A stretch of 64,000 nucleotides of DNA from Nageia nagi (GCA_050084985.1 JBITNC010000002.1:28210001-28274000), one strand, 5' to 3'; positions 10,973 to 22,990 are shown, counted from the stretch's first letter. Notes: generated from the letters alone by a model not told the origin. A program made the numbers and translations.

Positions 10973-11672
10973 AGACGATTCTAGGGTTTCAAGGCTCAAA
11001 ACTAGTCATCGTGGAATTTTCGCTACCAATTTTTTTTTCGTGAGGATTTAGATTCTAAAATTTATTGGGTTTTTAGAAGACATACCAAAGAAGTTACAGT
11101 TCAAATTTCAGCATCTACTTCGCTATATGTTTTGAGTTACACTCAGGGGAAGTTAAGGTTTATGACTAGTCTCAAAAGCAGGTCAGAAACAGGTGTTCTA
11201 GCTAAAAAGGGTATATCTAAAGTTTTACAGCTCTAAAATAGGTGAGACCTATTGGATTCGTTAGGTTACAGATTGAAGTTTATCTGTTACAATTTTCAAG
11301 GTCTAAGAATAAACAGGTAACACAAGGCACTTCGTACAAGTTCACTCTTCTAAAAAATCCAAAAATCAGCACATCTTGGGAAAATTGCAGTCATTTCCTC
11401 TTGGACTATCAGAATTTGACGAAATCTGTGGCATTGAAAAGAAGACATCTGAGGCTACCATAGGTATAAATTTCAGACTCTAAAGGGCTGAAATTTCATA
11501 TTTACATCAGTTGGAAGGTTGGATAATAGAATAGTCTCCAAATCACGATTTAAAAAGGTACAATTTATTTATTTATTTCTTTAAATTTGCATATATTTTG
11601 ATTGGAAGATCTATTTGGGGTGATTCATAAGCTATTGGAAAGAAAATAAAGAGAAGAGTCTTTTAGTTATAG

Positions 11673-11864
11673 ATGTGTTCTGGCATCTTTAAACATAGGA
11701 GCTATCGTTACTTTGCCAGCACTGCATCCCGAGGAATTGTGGTCTCCTACAACGTACTTGCAGTATATCGCTTAGGCCACTGTTGGATTCTCTCACGTAC
11801 CTTTGAGTATATAGAGAGGCCATCATGCTCATGCACGTACATGGTATATAGAGAGGTCCTTTAG
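11673..11864 (+). CDS. Small conserved leader ORF (63 aa) of TR-GAG copy 2
   Basis: Frame MCSGIFKHRSYRYFASTA... ending MVYREVL, 133 nt before the gag start. Identical in length and nearly identical in sequence to the frames in copies 1 and 3. No domain recognised. It spans the first three of the phased leader repeats, so it may simply be open by chance. If translated it would act as an upstream ORF limiting gag expression. Confidence 0.3.
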   Translation: MCSGIFKHRSYRYFASTASRGIVVSYNVLAVYRLGHCWILSRTFEYIERPSCSCTYMVYREVL

Positions 11865-11975
11865 GATTCCCTCATGTACCGCGAGTATATTAGCAAGGGC
11901 CCTTTTCGAACGGTTGTGCATTAGACAGCACTAGCACAGAATTGAGCTCCCACGTACCTGGCGTATATAGGGAGA
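11752..11975 (+). repeat. Phased ACGTAC/GTATAT repeats in TR-GAG leader
   Basis: ACGTAC (or ATGTAC) occurs at 11752, 11795, 11835, 11874 and 11952, with spacing 43, 40, 39 and 78 (twice 39). Each is followed after three to five bases by GTATAT, several then by agagagg. ACGTAC and GTATAT can pair at five of six positions, so each unit could be a small stem-loop. All three copies keep the pattern. Confidence 0.75.
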
Positions 11976-11997
11976 CCCCCTAGAATACTTAGTCAAA

Positions 11998-12924
11998 ATG
12001 CCACCGAAAAAAATTGCTACACCAACTAGACCTCTAGAGGGTTCATCCATGACTATAGCAGAAAGGGAAGACATATTCTTTCAAATATCCCAAGTGGAAG
12101 AATTGGTTAAAGAGTGTGTAAAAAAGGGTGATATGGAGGAATTAAAAAGGGATTTGACAAAAGAGTTGGCGACTAAAATGGATCAATATATGGAAAAGAT
12201 TTTTCAACTCATACAAAACCCAGAGGGAAAGATTCTTAAAGATGTTGATATGGCCCAGGGTTATCAGGAAAATAATGATATTATTCAAGGAGATAAACCC
12301 TTCATTAATAAGCCTAATTCAGGAGGATATGCTTCTACTGATGGAAGTAATCAAGCATGGTTCTCAAGGGGAATCCAAATCCCCAAGATCGACATGAGGA
12401 AGTTTGATGGAAGGGACCCCATCACTTGGATATTTCAAATGGAGCACTTTTTTGATCTACACCAAGTACCAGCATCACAAAAAGTAACTATTGCATCCTT
12501 GTATCTAGAGCCTGAGCAGGTTGTATGGTACCAATGGCTTTGTGAACGTAAAAAGGGTTCTATTATATCTTGGTCCATTTTTACAGAGGAACTGATAGCC
12601 TACCATGAGGATGTTAAGAATAATTCCTTCTTTACTCAATTGATAAATCTAAGGCAAGAAGGTTCAGTGATGGAGCACATTCAACAATTTCAAAAGTTGA
12701 GTCTTAGAGTGAAGGATATACCAGATGATAGATTGTTGGATCTCTTTATGGGAATCTTAAAGGATAAAATTCAACATGAGGTGCATCTATTTGAACCAAC
12801 ATCCTTAGAGATGGCTTTCAGGATGGCAAGGAAGGTTGAAAGTAAAAATATGGCAATGGCGGAATATTCCACATGGGAAGATGAGAAATTTCTACAGAAG
12901 CATCCAGAACTACTAAAATGTTGA
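11998..12924 (+). CDS. gag: Ty3/gypsy-type gag with a pol-like tail, TR-GAG copy 2
   Basis: Intact 308-residue frame. Residues about 10-75 are charged and coiled-coil-like (VEELVKECVKKGDMEELK). Residues about 125-285 match the retrotransposon gag domain: IPKIDMRKFDGRDPITWIFQ, then W-rich and leucine-rich helices (EPEQVVWYQW, LINLRQEGSVMEHIQQF), ending MARKVESKNMAMA. No CCHC zinc knuckle follows. Instead the last residues read STWEDEKFLQKHPELLKC, then TGA. TWED plus a hydrophobic tail is typical of the C-terminus of gypsy pol. The reading frame continues past the TGA toward the polypurine tract in pol-like style. I infer an internal deletion joining gag to the end of pol, with the terminal TGA from a Trp codon. 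Expected role: particle formation and RNA packaging, with enzymes supplied in trans. Confidence 0.88.
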   Translation: MPPKKIATPTRPLEGSSMTIAEREDIFFQISQVEELVKECVKKGDMEELKRDLTKELATKMDQYMEKIFQLIQNPEGKILKDVDMAQGYQENNDIIQGDKPFINKPNSGGYASTDGSNQAWFSRGIQIPKIDMRKFDGRDPITWIFQMEHFFDLHQVPASQKVTIASLYLEPEQVVWYQWLCERKKGSIISWSIFTEELIAYHEDVKNNSFFTQLINLRQEGSVMEHIQQFQKLSLRVKDIPDDRLLDLFMGILKDKIQHEVHLFEPTSLEMAFRMARKVESKNMAMAEYSTWEDEKFLQKHPELLKC

Positions 12925-12939
12925 GGACAACATTTTTTT

Positions 12940-12951
12940 GAAGGAGAGGGG
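12940..12951 (+). other. Polypurine tract, TR-GAG copy 2
   Basis: gaaggagagggg just before the LTR start at 12954; identical in copy 3 (38780-38791). Confidence 0.8.
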
Positions 12952-12953
12952 CA

Positions 12954-13274
12954 TGTTAGGTTCCTATACATTATTATTGTTAGGTCGGCTATGGTTATTA
13001 TTATTTCCTTACATTATTATTGTTATGTCGGCTAGTGTCCTTTCATTGTAGTGGCACCCCTTGGACTCCTATATATACTAAGGAGGTATTATCATTTGAA
13101 GATGTCTATTGTTGTGTAATTGATGTGATGTAAAGGAGGTTGCCCCCTCGAAGTGGCTTATTACAAAGGAGGTTGCCCCCTCGAAGTGGCTTATTACATA
13201 TTTTATCTCTTATTCAATGCGTTGAGCTCTCTCTTTGGTGATTTTATGCTATTTTGGGAACTTTGTTCATAACA
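12954..13274 (+). repeat. 3' LTR of TR-GAG copy 2
   Basis: 321 bp; differs from the 5' LTR only by one extra C in the second 33-bp unit. Followed by the target duplication gtatt. Confidence 0.93.
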
Positions 13275-13279
13275 GTATT

Positions 13280-13292
13280 ATACATTCCAACA
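13280..13292 (-). repeat. 3' LTR of copia C, terminal 13 bp
   Basis: atacattccaaca completes the LTR cut by TR-GAG copy 2; it is followed by the decayed polypurine tract and aatgcaatattggg, as in B and F. Confidence 0.85.
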
Positions 13293-14005
13293 CTTCCAAT
13301 TAATGCAATATTGGGATAGAGTGAATAAGAGAGAAGGAAGAGAGAAAATAAGAGAGTTATCCTCCAAATAGATACAATGAAGATGAGAACTTTTTACATA
13401 TTTTTGAATTAAAAAAGATCTAGTTTGAGACTCACTACTTTGCCATATACAATCATTAACTACAACTGGTTTCAATGTACATGAAGTAGTCATCCAACTG
13501 AAAATCATGAAGAATCTCCAAGAGCCTACATACCTAAAGTAATTAACCTACAATCTCAAGAGGACTGGCAAGTTATAAGTAGCTCAAACAACAAGATCAG
13601 TTAGATGCAACATATTCATATCAACAAGGATAGATGAATCAAATAAATGCCATCATAAACTGATTAATGGTGCACTATAAGTCATCATGAAGATGCCAAG
13701 CTAAAAAACTTAGTCACCTATTGTATATAAAATATGTGTTGATTATCATTACAAAATAGATCATGCACATACGAGTTCCTCACACATGGATAACTAAATA
13801 ATACCAAAAGACACATAAGAGTTCCTCACACATGTATAACTGAACAGTGCTATATTGGCTAATCGTTTTGCTCTAAAAATGTGTACAATAAGTTTCTCAT
13901 GCAGAGTAAATTTACCACAAAGGTGTACAACAAAATCAACACTATATAGTAATAAATCCTCCTAGGGTGAAGTTGTCATCACAAACATGAATTTAACAAA
14001 AGAAT

Positions 14006-16870
14006 TCAAACTTCACTCTCCATTGAGGGTAATTTCACCAACCTGATAACATCCCTAAGCTTATAGAATTGAGCTTCTAAGAGGGGCTTGGTGAATAAAT
14101 CAATAGAGTTTAAGGTGTATGGACAATAATTTAGGTGTATGATGCCATCAAGAACCTTCTCCCTAATAAAATGGGCATAGATTTTCACATGTTTTGTTCT
14201 CTAATGGAACATAGGATTCTTAGCCAAAGAAATAGCTAACTAATTATCTAAAAAAATTAAATATTAGCCATCTTGCTTACACTCATTTTTTTTCAAAATA
14301 TGCCTTAGCCAAATGGCTTTCTGGGCTACAACAGACATGGCACAATATTCAACTTCTATGGTGAAAAGAGAAATAGTAGGTCACTTCTTAGAATTCCAAG
14401 AGATAGCACTTGAACCAATGCTAAACATATACACAGAGATTAATTTCCTATCATCTCTATCTCCCCCATAGTCAAAATCTAAGAATATAAAGAGAATAAA
14501 TGAAGGAAACTTAGAATACTTGAGAGTAAGATATTTAGTCCCTGCAACATACCTTAAGATTTGCTTAACAGCATTGAGGTGCTCAACATATGGTTTTTGC
14601 ATGAATCATGCCATCAAATTCACTACAAAGGTAATATCTAGCTTAGAAATAGTTAAATACAAAAGACTACGAATTAATTGCCTATAAGTGATAGCATTAG
14701 CCAACTAAGAGTTGGAGCTTAGATAAATAATGATTTCAAAAGAGATTGAAATCACAACATATCTACACTCCTCCATTCCAAATTTTTACAAGATGTTTGA
14801 TATATACTTAGATTGACTAAGATAAGTATAATCCTTATATTTGTATACTTGCATTCGAAGGTATTAGTGCAAGAGACCAAGATTAGTCATTTCAAATGTT
14901 ACTTTAAGTTTGGATATGCACTCTTGAATGATTTCATCATTATTTTTAGTAATCAAAAGATCATCCATATAAAGGAGAATCAAGACCACATCTTTTCTTT
15001 GAGTGAGCACCTATAAATTGAAGTCTGAAAAGCATTTAGAGAAACTAATGTTTGTAAAATACCCTAAAATCTTCCTGTACTAGGCTTTAAATGCTTACTT
15101 AAGTAAATATAATGACTTCTTTAGCTTTCACACAAAGGACTCTTTACCTTCCATAATGAACCCTTTTGGTTCATTCATGAAGATTTTTACATCTAAGTCA
15201 CCATTGAGAAATGCACTTTTAACATCAAGTTGAAAAATTTTTCATCTTTGAGCTGCAAAAAGAGCAAAGATAATTCTCACAATAGGTATCTTTGCCATGA
15301 GAGTAAAGGTTTACTCGTAATCTACACTGTATTTCTAAGCAAAACCTTTGGCTACTAAGCTTGCCTTGTATTTCTCAATATCCATAATAGAATTGTACTT
15401 GATCTTATAGATCCACTTATTACCAATTATATTTTTCTCATTGGGATAAGGAACCAAATCCTAAGTTTTATTTTTCATAAGCACCTCATACTCCATTTGC
15501 ATGGCTTCCATCTAGCACTTATGCTTTGAAGCTTCTTTGAAGGTTGAGGGCTCATGCTTGTTGTTAATTTTAAAAAATTAGAATTGTTCAAGATCATGCT
15601 CCTTGTTTCCTTTTGAGTTGGAGAGTTTTGTTTTAAAGGTTACTTATCTACATCAATATCTAATCAGCTAGATGCAACTAAAGAGTTTTTTAGATTATCA
15701 ACATCCTTATTAGAAGTAGATTCTTTAGGAAGTTCATTGAACTTTACATCCTTTGAAACAAACATAGCTTTGTAGGATGGAGAATAGAGCATGTAACCTC
15801 TATGTTGACTATCATAACCCATTAAGATGTATTTATCAACCCTTTTATCTAACTTCTTCTTTTTCTTAGAAATAATGTAGGAGAATGCTTCACAACTAAA
15901 CACCATAAGGTGAGAAATGTTAGGTTTTCTTTTTAACCATGCCTCGAAAGAAGTTTTACCTTGAATGGCTTTTGTGAGACATCTATTCAAAGTGTAAATA
16001 GCAATGCTCATAGTTTCACCCCATAAGAATCTAGGAAAATTACCCAACATACATCTAACCATCTCTATAATTATCTTATTTTTTCTTTTGCCAACACAAT
16101 TCTGTTGATGAGTGTATGGAATTGTAAATTACCTTTTGATTCCATACTTAGCACAATAGTCATTGAACTCATTGTTGTATATTCTCCCCCATTATCTAAT
16201 CTCAACATATTAATTTTAAAGGTTAGTTTAATTCTTAACAAATACATTAAAAAACCTTAAAACTCTTAAAGGTTTGATTCTTGTGCTCAAGTAGATACCT
16301 AAAGGTCATCCTACTAAAGTCATCAATGAAGGTCAAGATGTAAGATGCTCCTCCAAATGATTTAGTTTGAAACAAACCTATCAAATCTAAATGCACAAGT
16401 TGAAGAGGTTGAGATGCTCTTATTGCCTTATCTTTTTCAAATTTTTATCTATGCATCTTGCCAAGAATGCACTTCTTGCATAGACCAATTGAAAAAAAAA
16501 TTAAAGGCGAACCTTACTTAAGTTCTTGGTATTTCATAACTTGAATACTCTTGTGGTTAAAGTGCCCTAAATGTTGGTGCCAAAGATTGCCTCTAGAACA
16601 TACACTTGTAGAAAGACACATCTTTGATGGAACTTGATCAACAATGTAGAGATCATCTTTCACTATTCCTTTAACCAAAGTGGCAAATCTTTTCTTCATG
16701 CACTAAGATTAAAAGTTGAACTCAAATGAGTACCCTTTCTTTGTAACTTGAATCAAAGACAAAAGGTTCATCCTAAGCTTAGAAAAATATAGCACATTTT
16801 TAAGAACCTTTTTATGAATCAACACACTTCCAATGCCTTGGAATTCAAGGATAGAGTTATCACCTATCAC
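14006..16870 (-). pseudogene. Copia C integrase, reverse transcriptase and RNase H remnant
   Basis: Read right to left: GAG-pre-integrase region with HQHLGHFNHKSIQ (16514-16699), integrase core, integrase C-terminal region (15664-16062, MVRCMLGNFPRFLWGE to VFVSKDVKFNELP), reverse transcriptase with YMDD (near 14955-14975), RNase H (14381-14602 PYVEHLNAVKQILRYVAGT; 14006-14188 IREKVLDGIIHLNYCP...). The codon at the integrase catalytic Glu position reads AAA, Lys (16087-16089). A TGA at 14606-14608 precedes RNase H, and a TAG replaces a Trp codon near 15513. Numerous other stops. Confidence 0.85.
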
Positions 16871-16872
16871 AA

Positions 16873-17937
16873 CTACATCTTTTCTATACTTATGAAAGTT
16901 CTTAAACTTATCCTTTTCAAAGTATAGATGATTAGTGCAACTAGAGTCAACAATCCAATCAGATAAAGAAAATGAGACATGGAGTAGGGCACCATAGTAG
17001 AATCAACTTTTAGATTCTTTACATTTCCATTACCTTTTTTTTTCCTCTTTTTTTTTGTAGCAATCAACTTCTTTATAACCTTGGATGCCATAATAGTTAT
17101 AATTACTATCAAACTTTTCCTTAAGATATGGATTGTTTGCTTTGCCTTTTCCATCTCTTTGCTTAAAGTGGTTGTTGTTACCATGGTTCTTACCATTATT
17201 GTTGTTGTTCCTATTGTTACTATTGTTGCCATTGTCTCTTTTCTCAACCTTTTGGAGGAAAAAGGATAAGATTTCTTTTTATAGTTAAAATTCTTCTTAA
17301 AAAGAGTTTTGGTTACTCTAAGAGCAATGTTATTATCCTTAAGAGAAGAAATCAACATTTTTTTAAGGGTTTTCTCAAAATTTAAAAGGAACTTAAAAAG
17401 GTTCTCAAATGAGAAGACTTCTTCATCATAATCAAGCATTATTTCCATAACCATAATAAAGTTTCCAAACTTTGAAGAAAGGCTTTAAAGAATTATGAAA
17501 ACCATGAACTCATTATTGATCCAATTGCACCCACAAGCAACAAGTTGGATCTTTAGGTCAATAATTTTGTTCAAATAAATGGAAACATTTTCATCTTCCC
17601 TTTGATAAGATTGAAGCAAATTTTGAAGAATGGTAAACCTTATTGAAAACTTTGAACTAAGGTAGATTTTCTTAAGCTTATTCCAAGCTTTCTTTTTTAA
17701 GGTTGAAGAGAAAATCATCAAGAGCACATCATCTAAAATTGCATAGAAAATCATGAAGGTTGCCAACTCATTTTTTTTGTTATGGGCCTCAAGTGCCTTC
17801 TCATCTGTAGGAGCAATAAGGTTTTCATTCATTCTTTGCCAAAGCTTCCTTGCTTGCAACTCAACTTTCATTCGAGGTTCCCAAATTCCAAAGTTGAAAC
17901 CATCAAGAATGTGTTTGGGTAAAAAGGAATCTCCCAT
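16873..17937 (-). pseudogene. gag: Copia C gag and protease, interrupted
   Basis: The N-terminal 150 residues start at the ATG at 17935-17937 (MGDSFLPKHILDGFNFGIWE) and end in TAA at 17485-17487 after FMVFIIL. The same frame reopens at once and continues (MLDYDEEVFSFENL). It carries a basic Asn/Lys-rich stretch that is frameshifted near 17250 and a protease region with a decayed active-site motif near 16930. The TAA is at the same codon as in B and G. Gag is about the usual length for copia; not functional as it stands. Confidence 0.82.
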
Positions 17938-20367
17938 TTGCTACATAAGAATGTGAAAAATAATAAGAATGTGATTCAATAAATAATATTATATGTTAAG
18001 TTTTAACCAAGTAAATAATACATGTTAAATTTAACATTAGAGACATGCTTGAATCGATTCATAAGTGCAAATATTTTATAATTCAAATAATAAGCTATGT
18101 ACCCCAATACATATCTCAAGAAGTACAGATGTAAAATGACATTAATGATGCTTGTTTTCTTATCTAAAATTAGGCCTTCATTCGGATGCTCGCATAAGAG
18201 GAGCCCAAGTACTACCAATCCTCAATCAGTTCACCTTGGTCAATATTATACTTTCTCATAAGGAGAAGTACCTACTATTTTCCAAGGTTATGATGTTTAT
18301 TAGATTGGCCAAATTATTAATCTTTATTAGGTTTCAAATGATCTTCTTAGGTTATTAGGATAATCCTTAAATGGACATGCATACATGTGGTATCACTACA
18401 ACATACCTATCCACCTATTGGAGTTATGTCCAGACCAACAAAGGACTTAGAGGCAATTGAGAAGTATGAACTTTTTATCATTTGGATCATCGAACTTAAA
18501 GGCTCCAATTTGCCTGTCCTCACCTCATGGATCTCTAAATAAGTCATGTTGCGAAATGTACATACATATGTGTTCATTTTAGGGAGTTGCTCAAATTCAA
18601 TGTTTACGATTTTGCATAAGTAAAAAGTGCTAAACATGAAGTAAAGTGCATAAAATATCATCCATTTGTATCTTGGAACCTAAGAGTCCAATGGGTTTTG
18701 TTTACCAACCCCTGAAGGACATCTTTACAACATTCCTTATTTGCATAAGTCCATTCCATACTTTGCATAAGGAAGTAAAAAATAAGAAGTCATTAAATGC
18801 ATCATAACTTAAAAAAAATCTAAGCAATAAGCATGCATTATTCCCATAGCTTAAGCATTTTAAGTAAGCATGCATAATTTCCTACACAAGAACTAGTCCA
18901 TTCATAAAGATTTTTAAAGCAAACACTTAAGAGGTATAAACATGCATCATCATTTCCATAATTTGCATATGTCCATTCATCACTTTGCATAAGAAATTTA
19001 TTAAGGTAAACACTTAAAAATCCAAGTAATATTCATGCAATATTTGCATAAGGATCTAAATTTTAAGTAAAAAATATTCCTAAAATCCCTTTTTTACTTA
19101 AAACTTTGAGCTTAGAGCAACATGATACCTATAGCATGTTAGTTTACCTTAGAAAATTTAACTAAAATATTCCATAAAAAATAAAAATAAAAATACCTAA
19201 GTAAAAAATTTGGCATATGCAATTATTACTTCTAGGCAAAATATCTTGAAAAAAATCTCATTTAACTATAAAGAATAAATGCCTAAAAATATTGCCTCAT
19301 GACTTTTTTTCTAAAGTATTTAATTTTGAATAGATCATAAATTCCTCCATTTGAACAAGTAATCAACATTATCCTATGAAGAAGGTGTACAGTCGCAATC
19401 GAGCTCTAGAGGAGGAGTAGCAAATAGGGGCCCATTAGAAAGATGCACGTAGGAGAAAGGAGCCATATGAGCTTTATTAACAAAAAATGAATAGGGGCTT
19501 TCCATTCTACAATGCAAAGAACAACAACTGATAAGGGAACTGAGGAGAGGTTTTGCAAATTTGTGAAGGTGTGGAATGCGTAGCTAGGGAGGAGAGCCCT
19601 TCAGAGATTTATTGGTAGCTCACGCAGAAGGAGAAAAAAAGGTCTTGCATGCAGTAGAGGAAAAAAAAGGACTCACATAGGAGGAGAAACCCTTTCGTAG
19701 GAGTGAAGAGAGGAAGTAAAGGGAGTTGACCAACAGATCAAGAGGAGGCAGACATGACGTAGATACAAGGTGCTGTAGGAGCAGTCAACTAACTATCTTA
19801 AAACCTAGCAAAAAAAATTTTAAAAAAATTATTTATTTAAACTCTCTCTCTATTTTTACGCAAATGAAGGATATGCAAACATTGTAATAAAATGTAGTAG
19901 ACAAAAAAATTACTTTTATTACATTTTACACTATAATTGTGTAATACGAAGTATTTGTAAAAAAGATTAAATTTAGCTATAACATACAATTGTTATTTTA
20001 AGCAAAAAATTGAATTTAAAATAGTAATAATGTAGCAATAATATGTAACATATATACTTATTTTAAAAAAATACTATATGACAAATAATGCCATTTTTTT
20101 ATACTAACCCTTTTTTAAAAAAAATTGCAAGCAACATAAAGGGTTGGTAAAAAATTGCAACTTTTTTAGCCATATTTTCTCAAAAATGACTAACACATAT
20201 GTTAGTAGCATAATGCACTAATCCATAAAATAACCAAGGAGGAGGAAATTTATACCTTCTCTTAGTTTTACCTCACCAATGGAGTGTGAGATGAAGAATG
20301 AAGAAAGATCACCAAGATGGTGAAGAAAAGCTTCCACACCAAGGATGTAAAGAGGAGCCTCCAAGGT
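17938..20367 (-). other. Long 5' leader of copia C
   Basis: About 2.4 kb of non-coding sequence between 5' LTR and gag. It holds a block conserved among family members (18160-18720), an AT-rich middle, a purine-rich stretch unlike other copies (19380-19800), and a conserved segment near the primer site (20180-20290, ttataccttctcttagtttt). Confidence 0.7.
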
Positions 20368-20379
20368 GCTCTGATACCA
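20368..20379 (-). other. Primer binding site of copia C
   Basis: Minus-strand TGGTATCAGAGC, a perfect match to the usual plant initiator Met tRNA site, next to the 5' LTR. Confidence 0.85.
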
Positions 20380-20381
20380 AA

Positions 20382-20856
20382 TATAGGAGTTGCAATATAA
20401 CATAAACAACCCTAAACTACCAAGATCTCATGAAAGCTCAATCTCACATCTAAATAACTCAAATAATACAATCTCACAAAGATAACTCAAGATGTAGAGT
20501 GGTTCCTCCAACTAGGAGTACATCCACTAACTAGATCTTACTTCATTCACAAATATGAATCTCTTACAATTCTCCTAATCTCATATCCTAAACACTATCT
20601 TATAGCATAATTTTACTCCACAAATTGATGTATGATAACAAACAAGGAGCCTTCTATTTATAGGTCAAAATCCCTCTTTAGATCACCCTTTTACCCAATG
20701 TACAAAGGCATGACATGCACTCCCTTTTACCCAAGAGGCATGCTCATGACATGGAGTGTAGGACAAGTTACATTATCATATTCACTTAAATACTTAAGGT
20801 ATCAAATGGTACCCTTAAATATTAGTGAACTTAAATAGAATATTAGCATTCCAACA
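20382..20856 (-). repeat. 5' LTR of copia C
   Basis: About 475 bp aligned with 10149-10638 plus 13280-13292, with visible substitutions and a shorter end at the U3 side. Confidence 0.82.
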
Positions 20857-20861
20857 AATAT

Positions 20862-22990
20862 ATTTTTTATATATACTACATAATGAATTACATCACCCCA
20901 AAACATCAATTTCACATTCTTGAAAAATAACATTGAACAGACTATATTCAAAAGCATTTTATTCATCCTTTCTACTACGCAATTTTGTCATGGGTGTTAA
21001 GGAATAATAGTTTGATGTTTGATTCCATGTTGGAAAACATAAACTTTGAATTTATTTGAAATATATACTCCCCTTCATTATTAGAATGAAGCGTTCCAAT
21101 ACAATTTTTTTTTCTATATTAACATGAAATTATTTGAATTTTTAAAATGCATTAGAATTATTCTTCAATAAGTACAGTCAATACATCTTGTTATAATCAT
21201 TAATAAAATTTGTGATATATTTATTTCTAGTAGTAGATGATATAGAAAAGGATCCACATAATTCAAAGTGGATGAGTTAAATTTTTTACATGCTCTCCAT
21301 TTTGAATCAATGAAAGGTTTCTTGTGGTGGTTTCCCAATATACATACTTTACAAGGTTTAATGTTCTAAGGAATAGTAGGCAAACCATTAATATGCTTCT
21401 TCATCAAAATAAGGTCATCATAATTAAGGTTCCCAAATCTAGGATGCCATAAAAGGCTTGATGAAAGTGTGCCTTTTTCTTGATGGATGAGAAATGCATA
21501 ATTCTTTAATCTAACAGAAGTTCATTTGAGCTTCAATAGCTTCTCATCCTCCATTACATTCATCACAATCTTGTTGTTCAAAAATATCCTTATCTCCACC
21601 TTGTCTTCAAACATGTGAATGAAATGTCTCTATTTATGGATTATGATTAGAGAAATCAAGTTCCTTCTCAATTATGGAAGATAAAGAACATCATTAAGAA
21701 CAAAATCTAGAAGGCCTAGCAATTTGAGTCTTATGGTTCCAATTCCAAATAGTTTAATGTTGGATATGTTGGAAAAGTATACTACCTCATCAATATTTTC
21801 ATCCAACTCCTCAAATATGTATCTCCTAAAGCTCATGTGACATAAAGCACCGATATTAAGAAACCGTACATCTTTCCATGATATGCATGAAGTATAAGTA
21901 AATTCTTAATAATAATATTACACTTGATAATAACAAAATAAGTGTTTTCATATTTCTTACTCATTTCATCTTTTGAATCCCTATTTTCATGTTTATCTTT
22001 GATTTTTTCCCATGGTGTCTGATAGGATATTTTTTGCATAGTATCCATTTCTATCGCATCGAGCACAATGAATATGAGATCTCTCTCCATGGTCACCTTG
22101 ATTAGATCTAGTACCCCTTACCTCTTTTAATCCTTGTGTGACCATGCCTACTACCTTCTCCTCTAGAAGAATCATGTTGTGGATCTTTATTTTTCGAGAA
22201 ACACACAAGGTATATCTAACAAGTTCTACAATCCTTTTTCCAAAAGATTTCTTACACTCTACAATTTTATCAACCAATGTATCAAAAGTGAGAGCTTTAA
22301 ACTAACCACTAGCTTAGAATGCCTTGAGGTAATTGCTTTATATTGGGTAGAAGTTCTTAATCAAGGTTGTAAGAGCAATATCTATCTTCACACCTATAGA
22401 ATCAATATCATGCATAATGACTCATATTTTTTAAATCAATGCATTGGAATCATTATCCTTCAACTCAAGGTTTAAAAGTTTCAATTTTAATTAGATTAGT
22501 TTCAATTCTGAATAGGATTCAAACAAGTCTTTCAACTTTTTCAAGGCATTCAATGTATCATCGATGGAGTTAATATGGTGATTAACCTCTTCATTCAGGG
22601 AAGTAATAATCAAAGCATATGCCTCATATTTTTATGGTTTTGAATTGCAAGCTCCTTGGCATCAATCAATTTAGTAAGAGGATTGTTACCATCATAAATT
22701 TCAACCCAAAATTCATTGAAAATGAGGGTAGGGTGAGCTTTTTAGACCACTTAGGATAGTTATCTTTTCTGATCAATACAACACCAATAATTCTCATGAG
22801 GGAATGCATTTTATCAAATCTTCAAAACTCAAGTGTCTTCATTAAATTCTTCATACATATTTCCCTAAGAAAATATTTTGCAAAACACCAAGAAGGTTCA
22901 CATTGTTCTCAAGTTGTAGTCTTCAAAATTTTGGATCCAATGGAAAAAGAATCATCCAAATTAGAGCTCAATGTGTATTTTATTTCAAAA
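20862..22990 (-). pseudogene. Copia D integrase and gag remnant
   Basis: Integrase core motif near 21080-21115 (HSNNEGEYI, where copia elements have SDNGGEY). Further right a decayed zinc knuckle HCARCDRNGYYAKN (near 22020-22060, last His and Cys changed) and gag helices including DAKELAIQNHKNMRHM (near 22620-22680). Many stops. Confidence 0.65.

Larger units (their letters stand above)
10639..13274 (+). mobile_element. TR-GAG LTR retrotransposon, copy 2, complete
   Basis: Complete 2636-bp element: LTR 10639-10958, primer site, leader, one 308-residue gag frame, polypurine tract, LTR 12954-13274. Perfect 5-bp target duplication GTATT (10634-10638 and 13275-13279). By eye the two LTRs differ only by one C in a homopolymer, so insertion was recent. 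There is no protease, integrase, reverse transcriptase or RNase H. This matches the TR-GAG class of non-autonomous plant elements that keep only gag. Confidence 0.93.
10149..20856 (-). mobile_element. Ty1-copia element C, inserted in D and hosting TR-GAG copy 2
   Basis: The 3' LTR (10149-10638 plus 13280-13292) and 5' LTR (20382-20856) enclose leader, gag, protease, integrase, reverse transcriptase and RNase H on the minus strand. The flanks 10144-10148 (catat) and 20857-20861 (aatat) could be a target duplication with one change. Sequence on both sides belongs to the integrase gene of D. Coding parts carry many stops. Confidence 0.85.
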
